In this document: piece by piece, positions 34,340 through 45,934 of the stretch
Layout of the letters: the number at the start of each line of letters is the position of its first letter
How positions within the stretch are numbered: the stretch's first letter is position 1
Assembly (NCBI GenBank): GCA_030762895.1
Contig: CM061067.1
Location: 100,070,602 to 100,134,601, forward strand
Direction of reading: 5' to 3'
DNA: 64,000 nt
Source: Sophora flavescens
Lineage: Eukaryota; Streptophyta; Magnoliopsida; Fabales; Fabaceae
Position numbers and translations under genes: made by a program
The notes under the pieces: generated by a model
Told to the model about the DNA's origin: nothing
The model's database searches: none
What the model saw: the letters and a program-made list of their open reading frames with translations, nothing else

Positions 34340-34770
34340 TGAAAATCCTGTAACTAGTCAATCGATTAGTACACAGATGTATTAAACAAAATTTTCACTA
34401 ACAGAACATGTGTACATCGATTACTGTTCCTGTGCACATAGTAAATTTTCCTGGGTACATCCATTATTATGTTCTTGAATGTTCTTGATTCAAAAGACTA
34501 CATACATTAGTACATTGATGTATTTATTGAAATCACGTGTTTTTGTAACCCAGAACCATATACATCGATTATCTAATCGATTATGCATTTATTTCAGAAA
34601 CTCCCAGGTTCTATTCTTGCTTATACATAGATGTACTAATCGATGTACATTTTCATAAACATTTTCTGATCAAGCAATTCAAGTGTCAATCGATGTATAA
34701 CACTTATACATAGATGTACACACAGGTTTTGATACAAAGTTAGTTAATTAACTGAAAGTACATAGATGTA
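34340..34770 (-). repeat. ATCGATGTA motif cluster in LTR I
   Basis: Repeated pairs such as CAATCGATTAGTACACAGATG, ACATCGATTATCTAATCGATT, CATAGATGTACTAATCGATG and CAATCGATGTATAA. The core ATCGAT is self-complementary; several copies have one changed base (ATAGATGTA, ACAGATGTA). Confidence 0.8.
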
Positions 34771-35178
34771 ATGATCCTTTAATTAACTTTTTCAATTCTA
34801 AGTTCATTTTGAAAACCTTTTTTAATTTTGAAAATGATTTTCCTTATTCTTTTGAGAGCTTAAATAAGAGTTAAATCGAGAGATTTCATTACATAATCAT
34901 CTAAAGATTTTGTTCCATTTTCTTTGCTCATAATGCTCATTCTTCAATCTTCATGATCCTTTCCTATCCTTTCATCTTCATGATCTTAACTTTGAGTTCC
35001 AATGCATCCACTTTACTTGCTCTATAATACTTATTGATAACTCAAGCTTTGCAAGTAGTTAGTGAATCATTTAAACATCAAATCATTCTAAGTTTAGTCA
35101 TTAATCAAAACACATAGGGTCATTTATCCACAAACTCCCCCTTTTTGATTGAAGACAAACTTACCATACTTACCATGT

Positions 35179-35364
35179 GTTGGCGGTGGGACAGCATCCT
35201 GCCTTGGAGAGGCCCGGGTGGGTCCGCACTCAGGTGTGGCGAGGCCAGGTGGGGCCGTAGTCAGATCGAAACATGGCGCTAACTACTACTAGGCTTAAGG
35301 AACTAAAGTTATGCCCTGACTAACAACTATAGCTTTTAGCCTAGTGGTAAGCACTTGATCCTTC
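35179..35364. mobile_element. Possible SINE-like GC-rich insertion
   Basis: A CG-rich block (gagaggcccgggtgggtcc, gaggccaggtggggccg) inside AT-rich copia 3' untranslated sequence. It contains TAGCCTAGTGGTAAGCAC, which resembles a pol III A box, and is bracketed by ACCATGT at 35172-35178 and 35365-35371. A clear B box in the right place is not seen, so SINE identity is uncertain. Confidence 0.35.
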
Positions 35365-35815
35365 ACCATGTTTAAAATCAATATTCTTAGGAAGTATTTA
35401 TGTATTTATTAGATTTGAGTGAAACAAATTTTAATTATTACTCCCCTTGTCTAATAGACAGTTCTAAAACATGTAAAGGATAAACAATATAGCATCAATT
35501 TGCAAAATAAGAAGTCTTTAGATTCAATAGTGTGTAAATAGTATGGTAACATTTCTCCCCTTTTGTCATTATAAAAAAAATATGTGGGAGATTAAAGTAA
35601 GTAAACATATAATACATTGGTACATACTTTAGAAAACTTCATTCATTCAACAATATGATAACAAGATTCATCAATTACAAACCAAAAGTGAAGGTGATAT
35701 CAATATTACAAGCCAAAATGTCAATTCAAAATGTAAAAACAGAAGTATCAAACAAGCACCAAGAAAACACACTAAGAACTTAAAACTAAGCTAAGCATTT
35801 TCATTGATTCTTGGT

Positions 35816-37865
35816 TATTAAGTCATAATGCGTCTGACTCGTCATGCATCTGACTCACACTTCTATGGACCTTGTGTGTTTTGATGAACTCAAATATTAT
35901 GTAGTTGATTTTAAATTGAACCATATGAATATTGCTAATCATCTACTTGAGTTATGTAGCCAAAGCTTTATATCATAAAAGTTCAAGTCAACGAAAGATT
36001 ATGAAAGAATCAAATGATTGCATACAAACGTCTGGAATGCAATGTGTCTGAAGCATCGATATCTTCTAGATATATCAAGATGAATAAAATCATCAAGTTG
36101 CAGTCTTAAAGCAAACCATCAAGTATTGTCAACATCACTAAGGCTAAAGCAAAAGTTATTCTATCATGAGCAAATTTCGAAGTAAACTCCTTTATTCAAG
36201 ACTATCAGGATTATGCATATGAAGAATGACTCGAGCTGCATCTCATATCTCAGACTCAATCAAGACAAGATCGTGTCTTCAAATCTCAAGCAACTAGTTA
36301 AGTTGAGATCAGATTTAAGGAACTACTTGAAATCAAGAATGGATGTATTCTGTCTGTGCAACTGGAAGCTAAAGGAAAAAAACTTACTCAGTCATAAGTA
36401 AACAAAAGAGTATAATCAAGCATACTCTTATGGAAATCTTCTTACTTAATTGACTATGCTAAAGACCAATGAAGCATGAAGTGATCAGTCAAAGTAATGA
36501 TCAAGGTATTCAAGGATTACAAACATTATCTTCTGAGGAAAGATGAAAGAATATTTGGATCAAGATTACAGACCAAAACGTAATTGAAGATTATCTCAAC
36601 ATGCATCTGAGTCTCTGACATTATTCACAGTATGCCAAACCAACCCATCAAGACTTATTTAATATCAACTATCTCACTCCTGAAGTCGTAATACTCAGAT
36701 CAAGACTATGTGCTAACTGAATCAGAAAAAGCACTTTGATGGAAAGCGCTCCAAAGCCAAAAGGAAATTTATTTTTAATTTCAAGATTAGTTTTAGAATT
36801 AAAGATTAATTAAACTTGAAATAAGTTTAATATTCTTGTCTCCAATCGAGATCTGAAAAAGGAGAAAAGACAAAAGACATTACATTAGGAAAAGACTTTC
36901 CTTATGAAAGCAAAGGAAAAGTTACTTTATCTGAACTTTTCTTAATGATACACAAATGAGGAAAGAACGTTGTCCAAGACCAGAAAGCTTATCAGCTCTG
37001 CTCAGAAATCACAAAGGAATCTCCAACGTTCTTCAAAGCATTTATTGTCAAGCCAGAACGGCTATTTTGTGCAGAACAAGACTGAAGAACTTCAACGTTT
37101 CTCAACGGATCTTTTCATGGCCAAGTATAAATAGACGAAGTTTAAGACTGAAGTACAAGAACTTTGAGAGGAAAATACAGAGAAGAATAAGTGAAACATA
37201 CAGAGACATACACACACGCATATACAAAGAAAGAGAAAGAAAAGGTGATACAACAAGAATCATCTGAAGAATTCATTTGATATCACAAGAGATCAATACT
37301 CATCAAAAAGCTAAAAGCTCCCATCTCTCTGAAACTTCTTCACACTTTGAAATATTCATTTGAAAAAGAACATCTGCAACACACCAAGCTCCAAATTCAT
37401 ATTCACTCTTTGTAGTGTTTCTTTGGTTGAATTGCCCTGTAACTTTGAAGGTGTGTTTCAAAACACTCTCATTACTCTTTGATCCTGAAGAGGCTGGGTG
37501 TGCAAATAATACTTGTGGTTGAGCCTGGAGAGGCTAGGTGTGCAAATAATACTCGTCCGTAAAGTTGATCAGTTATAGTGGAAAATCTTGGCTAAGCCAA
37601 GGACCGGACGTAGCCCAAAGGTTGAGGGTGAACTAGGATAAATCTCTGAGTATACTATTTCCCTATCCTTATTTATTTACTCAGTTTAATTTCCTAATCG
37701 TTTTAACTAACCTGGTTGTGTTTGTGAATTAGTTGCAATTCTGTTTTTACAATAAGGCGTCTGTTACAAAGCGTCTTACTCAATCTGAATTTGCTTTGTG
37801 CTTCCAAACTTTGATTTTTGAAAACACTATTCAACCCCCCTTCTAGTGGTGTTTGTGCCATTTCA
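35816..37865 (+). repeat. Copia J 5' LTR (2050 bp)
   Basis: Begins TATTAAGTCATAATGCGTC (the canonical G of TG is A here; the 3' copy has TG) and ends GTGCCATTTCA. TATA box TATAAATAG at 37126-37134. Hairpin units at 37491-37505 and 37521-37535 (AGCCT-ggag-AGGCT) about 360-400 bases after it. Confidence 0.9.
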
Positions 37866-37867
37866 GT

Positions 37868-37879
37868 TGGTATCAGAGC
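37868..37879 (+). promoter_or_regulatory. Copia J primer-binding site
   Basis: TGGTATCAGAGC, two bases after the LTR end; exact initiator-Met match. Confidence 0.93.
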
Positions 37880-37927
37880 TTAGCCTCTGGGTTGAGCACC
37901 TCACAGTGTAGAGGAAAAGATTGAAGA

Positions 37928-39250
37928 ATGGCAAGTGAAGCAGCCTCAAGCAACAGTGTGTACAATCAGCGTACATATCTTAGTAAACCACCCATGTTTA
38001 GTGGAAAAGACTACAACTACTGGAAGAGTAAGATGAGAATGTCCATAGAATCAACTGATCTAGATCTATGGGAGATCATATATCAAGGTCCTTATAATCC
38101 AACTGATGAAAATGGAAATGTTGTTCCAAGAAGGAGATGGGCATCAGAATACAAAAGAATGGTGCAACTTAACTCAAAAGCAAAATATCTTATTGTATGT
38201 CCTCTTAGCAGGTCTGAATATGATAAAATCAGCAACTGTGAAACTCCACAAGATATCTAGATCATACTTGAAGAAATGTATGGTGAAGATACTGTTGTCA
38301 AGGAAACATCTGTCAACAATGCTGATAAACTTCCATCAACTAGTATTTCAAAGGAGAAACTGTCTCAAAATGATGATGAAGATGAAGATATCTCTGAAGC
38401 TACCAAAAAGATGAGAAAATTTTGGAATAAAATATGAGCTAAGAAAGCAGCTATCAGAACGGCGGGTGATAGAATGCCACCTCCCCAAAAAATGATCACT
38501 TGGGAGGATCTGGACAAAGAATCAGATGAAGAGTTCAAATGTCTACTTGGAGACACTGATTCAGTATGAGGTAAATTCTGAATTTGAGGATTTACAAGAT
38601 GCCTATCATGAACTTCTTAGTGAATCCAACTGTATTCTTGATAAGTTCAAAGAACTTAAGAAAAAGTATGTGAAGCTCACTAAGGAGCATGAACAGAAAA
38701 ATCTTAAGGTTGATGAACTAATCTTACAAAATAGTAGACTCAAGACAGAAATGCTTAAAGTTGAGATCATTACTGAAACACCACCATCTGAAGAAGTTGT
38801 CAAACTTCAACAGAAGGTTGAAGAGCTCACTGATGATCTTACTAGATTTGCCAATGGAAAAAATAATCTAATGAAACTTCTAGGAAGTCGAATATCTAGT
38901 TTTGACAAAACTGGTATTGGTTACATTGAGGAGAATCATGATAAAGTATCTGATAAACTCTCAAACAATGCAAAAATTCCTATTAAACTTTATTTCAACA
39001 TATCATGTACTTTTTGTGGTAACTCTGGACATATTACGTCCAAGTGCTTTCATAAGAGAAAGCCAAGTCTTCACAAACTAAAACACCTAGCAAAAATGGA
39101 CCCAAAAAGGTCTGGGTACCAAAGCACCTTATAATTCCTCTTGCAGACTTATTGAATAGATCAAAGAAGACACCGTTGATAGAGATTGGAAAATGGATTG
39201 TTACTACTCATAATTTCAAGAGAGTATATATTCCAAAGCCTCCAAGTTGA
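37928..39250 (+). pseudogene. Copia J gag, internally deleted
   Basis: ATG at 37928. The N-terminal block (LSKPPMFSGKDYNYWKSKM, DLDLWEIIYQGPYNPTDENG, CETPQDI) ends in a stop where the WDTLQ block should follow. The middle of the capsid domain is missing. Sequence resumes with an acidic stretch, the WEDLDKES block, a coiled coil (38560-38900), knuckle CTFCGNSGHITSKC near 39004-39045 and a VWVPKHLI block. It ends at a stop near 39248, at the point where protease should begin. Stops and one frameshift (about 38550, 39135). Confidence 0.85.
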
Positions 39251-39676
39251 ATCAAGAGCATTGGAAGAGAATACATCAGGTCAGTGATTTTTGACAAATC
39301 ACTTACAAGTAAGTATTTAAGAAATATATTTAGTCTTATGAATGATTGTGTGATTGTTTGATTTAATGCATCTGTTAGTTTAAGACCCGTCTGAAATGAC
39401 GTGGACCCTTCTGAAAAACTGAGAAAGACATAATTAATTCAAAATTCTCTCTAGCAATTAAAAGTGGGAGTTAACGACGAAGCGTTTCATTCCCTTCGGC
39501 TAGTTTCTCTCTCCGCACTTCGCCGCATTTAGTTCAAAGTGCTTTTCGTAAATCTCCTCCTCTCACAAAACCTTTCACCTTCAGACTCATCTCTTCGTTT
39601 CTTCTCTTTCTCAAAAGTTTCAACCTTTTGCTCTCCTTCTGCCCTAATCTCCTTTCACCTTCTACCATCTACAACA
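39251..39676 (+). other. Junction and leader upstream of the accessory gene of J
   Basis: The sequence changes near 39250-39480 from gag tail to a C/T-rich stretch (39480-39676) directly before the ATG at 39677, like the 5' untranslated leader of a plant mRNA. All of pol should lie here and is absent. Contains TGACGTGG (39396-39404). No convincing TATA box. Confidence 0.5.
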
Positions 39677-42051
39677 ATGGCATCGGGAAGATCAACAAAC
39701 CCCTCCGTCTTCCAAAATATGGATGAAACAGAAGCCAGAAGAATACTCGTAGAACATGTAGTCAAATTTGAAGAAATCAAAGCGGCAGGATTGGATGTTT
39801 TACTTGAACTTGAGTTCGCTAGATGGATGAACTTTTTCACTATAAGAGAAAACGTTTATCCTCACTCTGTTAAAGAGTTTTGGAAAAGCTCTGCATATTC
39901 AAGACATGCGCAACTGTTCAATATAGCGGGAAATGTGAATGCAGTAAGACATCGGTTTGACATCCATCACACAGTTTGAGCAACTGGATGTGCTCAATAA
40001 GGAATTGGAACGTCAGACGATTGGGAACAGTTTGAAGATAAGGAAGAATTAAATCTCACCATGTTTGGAGAAAAGTTCTTCGAAAGTAAGTTTGCTCGCT
40101 ATCTCCTTCCAAAAGCTAGGCTTTTACATGTCATCTTAACTAGATGTGTAACCCCTAGAAAAGGCTCTCTGAATGTAGTGCCTAAGGCTGATAAATATGC
40201 TTTATTTCGACTTCTCAATTTTAGAAAAGTTGATATAAATGATCTTATTTTCAACCACATGATTAAGAGTGCTAGTGGAAAGACTTGTTACCCCTATGCC
40301 ATACTTTTGACAAGATTGTTGAGAAATACGGGAACTGTTTTAACTTCTGATGTTTGCAATCAGATACCTGTTATTTCAGTGCAAACCCTTATTGAGCTGG
40401 AAATGAAAAATGAATCTGGAAATGATTTTGTTGTTGCTGAAAACCCTGTTTCTGAAGAAACCCCCAGAAGAGTCTCCAATGACTCAGATGATGATAAACC
40501 CTTGAGTTATGTCGTGAAAAGAAAAAGTGAAGAAGTTTCTGTGTCAAAGAAGAAGAAGAAAGAAATAAAATTGAAGAAATTGAGGTTAGATAAAACCTCG
40601 ATGAATCGATGTAGTATCTAAGTTATTGGCTGGTATATCAGACAGTTTCAACAAAAAGAAAAGACTGTCTAGAAAAAGAAAAGGAGGAAGTGCTGGAAAG
40701 GAAGAAGAAAGAATAAGCAAAAGAATTAGGATCTGTGAACCTGAAGCTGAATTGTCTGTTCAAGAAGAAAATCAAGAATAAGTACAAGAAGAAAAGGAAC
40801 AAATATTGGTTGAAAGATTGGTTGAGGAATCTGAGGATGAAAGAGAAAGAAGACTACTGGAATTTGAGCAAAATTGGGAAAAATATAAGAATGACTGGTG
40901 CATGAGATATAGACCCTCTCAGGATACTTCATCAAAACCTGTAAAAACAATTGGTGAACTATCTGAAAGAGACTTGGAAGCCCATCAAGCCCTTCAAGCT
41001 TTAAAGAAACCTGTCGAGGCAAGGAAGTTCATCGCAAATGATTCCCATGTTCCTATCCCTAGATTTTGTCTGGATAAAGCTAAGAGGAAAGATTTAAAAA
41101 GGAAGATAAAAAAGAAGATTTGTACTCCAAGAGATGTTGCTTTGTTTCTTGAAGATGAAAAATGTCAATGGGATGTTGAGGCATCAGGGTCAGGGATGAC
41201 GACATATCAAAAATGGAAGACACCAACTCTGTCTGGAAGAACTAGTTTTGTTGCTTTGTAACACTATCTATATGTTGGTCCCTCAAAACCTCTGCCTCTA
41301 TACCCTTGGTATAAGAGTTATCTCTTTCTGATTGTTAATGAACCAAACCTTTATTTCTTTCAAAATACTTTCTTTTTGTGCTGTGCTGGGCCAAGATTTA
41401 TGATTAACTGGCTGGTAGATTCTATAATCTACGAAGATGTAGAAGAACCTCTCCATGTTCTTAGAACTACAGAAAGTTTGTTCTATTCTTTGATCACTCC
41501 ATCTTTGGTTGAAAGGCTAAGTCTGTGGTGCAGAACCCCTTATTTTGAACACTTTGAATCTGTAAGCTACCCCTCTTATCTCTGTTCACCTATCTAACCT
41601 CTCTGCATTACTCATATGCTCTATGATTAATTCTCTTCAAGTTTCAAGTATCTCTGTCTCTCTGTCCACTCCTCACCTGATTAATTTTGAACCCTTAATA
41701 GAAAAAGCTTTGCCTTCTAATATTCCAGAAACAAGTTTAGTCTCTTTGTTTGCTCCAACTGGATTGATTGAAACACCCTCACGTGCTTTACTTCTGCCAT
41801 GGTATGACAATTACCATGAGGCAATGCAAGCTGATAAGGTTTCTGAAATCTCTCCTGATCTTTATGTTCCAACGCCACCTATAGAAGTGATGATTCCTCT
41901 GGTTGAACAACAAGCAGATCAGCAAGCAGAATCAGAAGCTGAACAAAACCCTGCAGTGGTCAGTGACCCTGTTGCAAGAGCTGAACTTCATGGAATTCGT
42001 CACGAAATGAAACAAGTGGTGGCGCTCCTACACAAACTGTTGAGAAAATGA
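39677..42051 (+). pseudogene. Accessory (env-like / Transposase_32-type) gene of J, broken
   Basis: ATG at 39677 (ACAACAATGGC context). Successive open pieces 39677-39979, 40061-40621, 40806-41261, 41376-41597 and 41623-42051 lie in different frames, with stops between. Features: globular N-terminal part (ARRILVEHVVKFEEIKAAGL, LEFARWMNFFTIRENVYP), FFESKFARYLLPKARLLHVI, an acidic patch then a Lys-rich tract (about 40490-40590), a very charged middle, and a C-terminal coiled coil (ELHGIRHEMKQVVALLHKLL). SIRE/Maximus elements often carry such a gene after pol, annotated either env-like or putative plant transposon protein; function is unknown. No signal peptide or clear membrane segment is seen. 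A similar gene occurs in element I. Confidence 0.7.
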
Positions 42052-42565
42052 ATTAAGTTGTCCTTCAATGATGATCTTTTTACCTGATCTTTTGTGTGAA
42101 TCTATGTTTATCTTTTGAGCCATCTTGAGGACTCATTTGTTTTTAATTATATCTGTCTTTGCCCTGAACAAAGTTTTTAATTGAAGTCTTTTGTTGGACT
42201 AACTTTTGTCTATGCTTATTTTATCTATGAGTGATTATCTGTATGTTTCTAGCTAATTGCCTCCCCAAAAGTACCAAAGTACTTTCATTTTTGATAATGC
42301 CAAAAGGGGAAGAAATAACACAAGATAAGATTTTAAATAACATAAGAAAGCTAAATAAAATAACATGAGTAATGTAAATCAAAGCGCTAGAAGAATGCTC
42401 TTCGTTGTTTCAATTTAATCGTTGTTTCAAATAGAGCATATGTTTAGGGGGAGTCTCTAAACTATCTGTAACTTGAAGTATTCTAATAATATCTTATCTT
42501 TTATATTTTGTATGTTCAATATAAAATCTTATGAAATGTTTGCCATCATAAAAAAAAAGGGAGAA

Positions 42566-44732
42566 TGTTAAGTCATAATGCGTCTGACTCGTAATGCGTC
42601 TGACTCATCATGCGTCAGACACACACTCCTGTGGCCCTTGTGTGTTTTGATTAACTCAAACACTATGTAGTTGATTTTACATCGAACCATATGAATATTG
42701 CTAATCATCTACTTGAGTTCTGTCGCCAAAGCTTTATATCATAAAAGTTCAAGTCAACGAAAGATTATGAAAGAATCAAATAATTGCATACAAACGTCTG
42801 GAATGCAATGTGTCTAAAGCATCGGTATCTTCTAGATATATCAAGATGAGTAAAATCATCAAGTTGCGGTCTCAAAGTAAACCATCAAGGATTGTCGACA
42901 TCACTAAGGCTAAGAAAAAGTTATTCTATCATGAGCAAATATCGAAGTAAACTCCTTTATTCAAGACTGTCAGGAATATGCATCTGAAGAATGACTCGAG
43001 TTGTATCTCATATCTCAGACTCAATCAAGACAAGATCGTATCTTCAAATCTCAATCAACTAGTTAAGTTGAGATCACATTTAAGGAACTACTTGAAATCA
43101 AGAAATGATGTATTCTGCCTGTGCAACAGGAAGCTAAAGGAAAAGAACTTACTCAGTCATAAGTAAACAAAAGAGTAGAATCAAGCATACTCTTATGGAA
43201 GTCTTCTTACTTAACTGACTATGCTAAAGACCAACGAAGCATGAAGTGATCAGTCAAAGTAATGATCAAGGTATTCAAGGATTACAAACAATATCTTCTG
43301 AGGAAAGATGAAAGAAGATTTGGATCAAGATTACAAATCAAAACGTAATTGAAGATTATCTCAACATGCGTCTGAGTCTCTGATATTATTCACAGTATGT
43401 CATACCAACCGATCAAGACTTATTTGATATCAACTATCTCACTCCAGAAGTCATAATACTCATATCAACACTAAGTGCTAACTGAATCAGAAAAAGCACT
43501 TTGATGCAAAGCGCTCCAAAGCCAAAAGGAAATTCATTTTGAATTTCAAGATTAGTTTTTGAATTAAAGATTAATTAAACATGAAATAAGTTTAATATTC
43601 TTGTCTCCAATCAAGATCTGAAAAAGGAGAAAAGACAAAAGGAGATTACAGCATGAAAAGGCTTTCCTTATGAAAGCAAAGGAAAAGTTACTTTATCTGA
43701 GCTTTTCTTAATGTTACACAAATAAGGAAAGAACGCTTCCCAAGACCAGAAAGCTTATTTGCTCTGCTCAGAAATCACAAAGGAATCTCCAACGTTATTC
43801 AAAGCATTTATTGTCAAGTTGCTCTGCTCAGAAATCACAATGGAATCTCCAACGTTCTTCAAAGCATTTATTGTCAAGTCAGAACGGCTATTTTGTGCAG
43901 AACAAGACTGAAGAACTTCAACGTTTCTCAACGGATCTTTTCATGGCCAAGTATAAATAGATGAAGTAGTTTCAGACTGAAGTACAAGAACGTAGAGAGG
44001 AAAATACAGAGAAGAACAAGTGAAACATACAGAGATATATACACACACGCATATACAAAGAAAGAAAAATAAAAGGTGATACAACAAGAATCATCCGAAG
44101 AATTTATTTGATATCACAAGAGATCAATACTCATAAAAAAGCTAAAAGCTCTCATCTCTCAAACTTGTTCACACTCTGAAATATTCATTTGAAAAAGAAC
44201 ATCTACAAGTCACCGTGCTCCAAATTCATATTCACTCTTTGTATTGTTTCTTTGGTTGAATTGCCCTGTAACTTTGATGCTATGCTTCAAAACACTCGCA
44301 TTACTCTTTGAGCCTGAAGAGGCTTGTCTCAAGAATACTTGTTGAGCCTGAAGAGGCTAGGTGTGCAAATAATACTTGTGGTTGAGCCTGGAGAGGCTAG
44401 GTATGCAAATAATACTCGTTTGTAACCTTGATCAGTTATAGTGAAAAATCTTGGTTAAGCCAAGAATTGGACGTAGTCCCAAGGTTGAGGGTGAACCAGG
44501 ATAAATCTCTGAGTATACTATTTCCCTATCCTTATTTATTTACTCAGTTTAATTTCCTAATCGTTTTAACTAACCCGGTTGTGTTTGTGAATTAGTTGCA
44601 ATTCTATTTTTACAACAAGCCATCTGTTACAAAGCGTCTTACTCAATCTGAATTTTCTTTGTGCTTCCAAACTGATTTTCGAAAACTCTATTCAACCCCC
44701 CTCCCCCTTCTAGTGTTGTTTGTGCCATTTCA
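42566..44732 (+). repeat. Copia J 3' LTR (2167 bp)
   Basis: Follows an A-rich/GGGAGAA polypurine tract (about 42550-42565). Starts with three copies of a GCGTCTGACTC-type unit (42575-42620). TATA box at 43952-43960. A roughly 60-bp tandem duplication at about 43760-43880 (GCTCTGCTCAGAAATCACAA unit) is absent from the 5' LTR. Three hairpin units at about 44311-44324, 44345-44358 and 44385-44398, compared with two upstream. Confidence 0.9.
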
Positions 44733-44788
44733 TTGGTTCTGCAGTATGCTGAGAAGGGGAAATTTGAGCTACAATTTTTTTCATGTTG

Positions 44789-45894
44789 CTATTCATCTGC
44801 ATCAGCAGCAGCTGCTTCTATTGCCATTTCTACCACATTCTTACAAGTAGGATTGTCTTCTTGAGGTGCAGCAATGGGGATTCCCAATCTCTGGTGTAGA
44901 GTGGCCATTTTACCCTCTAAAGTGTTGAGTCTAATACTCATATAGTCAATAGATTGCCTCATTGCCATGTGATGCTTGACTTGCTTTCCTTCAAATTTCT
45001 GAAACATTTGAATGAGCTTATCCATCTTGTTATTGAACTTAGAGTTATCCACAATAGGTCTTTGGTCTTGAACTTCACCAGCAACTCTGACCCATTCTCC
45101 ATTTACTCTTGCAAGTTTCATCTTGCTAATGGTGCTCTCACCAAATTTGTGAATAACCTGTCTTGCTTGAAACCTTTATTCCCCATCAAGAGAGACATCA
45201 AAGTGCTCAAGCAACTTGACTACTAATCCAACATATGGTAGTGTAGTACCACTAATTTTGCAGTCCAGCATATGTCTAGCCACTATGAAGCTCCAATTCA
45301 TCTTCTTCTTCTCTATCATGGCCCAGAGCATCAATATATAATTGTTACTCAAGAATAGCATGGTTTCTCGATCTAGGAACCAAGATTCTCGCTAAGAACC
45401 TATTGTAGAAGCCTATCTTGAATATGCATGGAGCTGGTGTTGTTCAATCTCCCTTCATGTTCATTTTCAACCAATAACATCTTTCTAGCTTCTTCCTTGT
45501 CATAGCTTTTGATTCAAATACTTGTCGAGTCCAATGCCAGCTAGATTACTTCCCTTGTAATCCATACCAGTAAATTGAGCAAACTCCTCAAAAGTCATTT
45601 CAATTCTCTTATTCTTAACCTCAATAGAAAATCCTTCATTATCCATTTCCAATGTGCAGTAAAAAGCCTTAATCAAGCTAGGTAGGGTAAATATCACTCT
45701 TGATTTGCAGAAATTGAGTCAATTTGTACTCTTCTAAAACTTTGTGAAATGTAAATCCATTAGCCTCAAAGTAATTAAAGTCAACTGTCCTAGCCTCATG
45801 AGTTTCTCTATGTTTAAAATCACTCTTAAATTGCATAATGCATTCTTCATCAGAAAAATACCTTCTTAGCAATTCCAATTCTGTGTCTTCTTCA

Positions 45895-45934
<40 letters not shown>

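Larger units (their letters stand above)
33570..35132 (-). repeat. 3' LTR of copia element I (minus, 1563 bp)
   Basis: On the minus strand TGTGGATAAATGACC...CACAACCAACA, preceded by a polypurine tract AAAAAGGGGGAGT at 35133-35145. TATA box at 34266-34275. Upstream of the TATA box (34340-34770) lies a cluster of ATCGATGTA/ATCGATTA motifs; downstream of it (34015-34092) lie three tandem hairpins of the CAAGAG-loop-CTCTTG type. The matching 5' LTR is not present in the window. Confidence 0.82.
35816..44732 (+). mobile_element. Full-length pol-less copia (family J), 8917 bp
   Basis: LTRs at 35816-37865 and 42566-44732; target duplication TTGGT at 35811-35815 and 44733-44737 (perfect). Internal content: primer site, broken gag with two-knuckle-type layout, a pyrimidine-rich leader, a long broken accessory gene and a polypurine tract. 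There is no protease active site, integrase, RT or RNase H. It must depend on other elements for movement. It sits inside copia element I, whose 3' region flanks it on both sides. Confidence 0.92.

Noticed and set aside
34340..34770. CRISPR-like array of repeats and spacers
   Set aside because: The ATCGATGTA motif is only 9 bases, degenerate and irregularly spaced, in a plant retroelement; no cas genes. The same applies to 46330-46990.
35338..35362. tRNA gene
   Set aside because: TAGCCTAGTGGTAAGCAC resembles a pol III A box, but no cloverleaf or B box follows; kept only as a weak SINE candidate.
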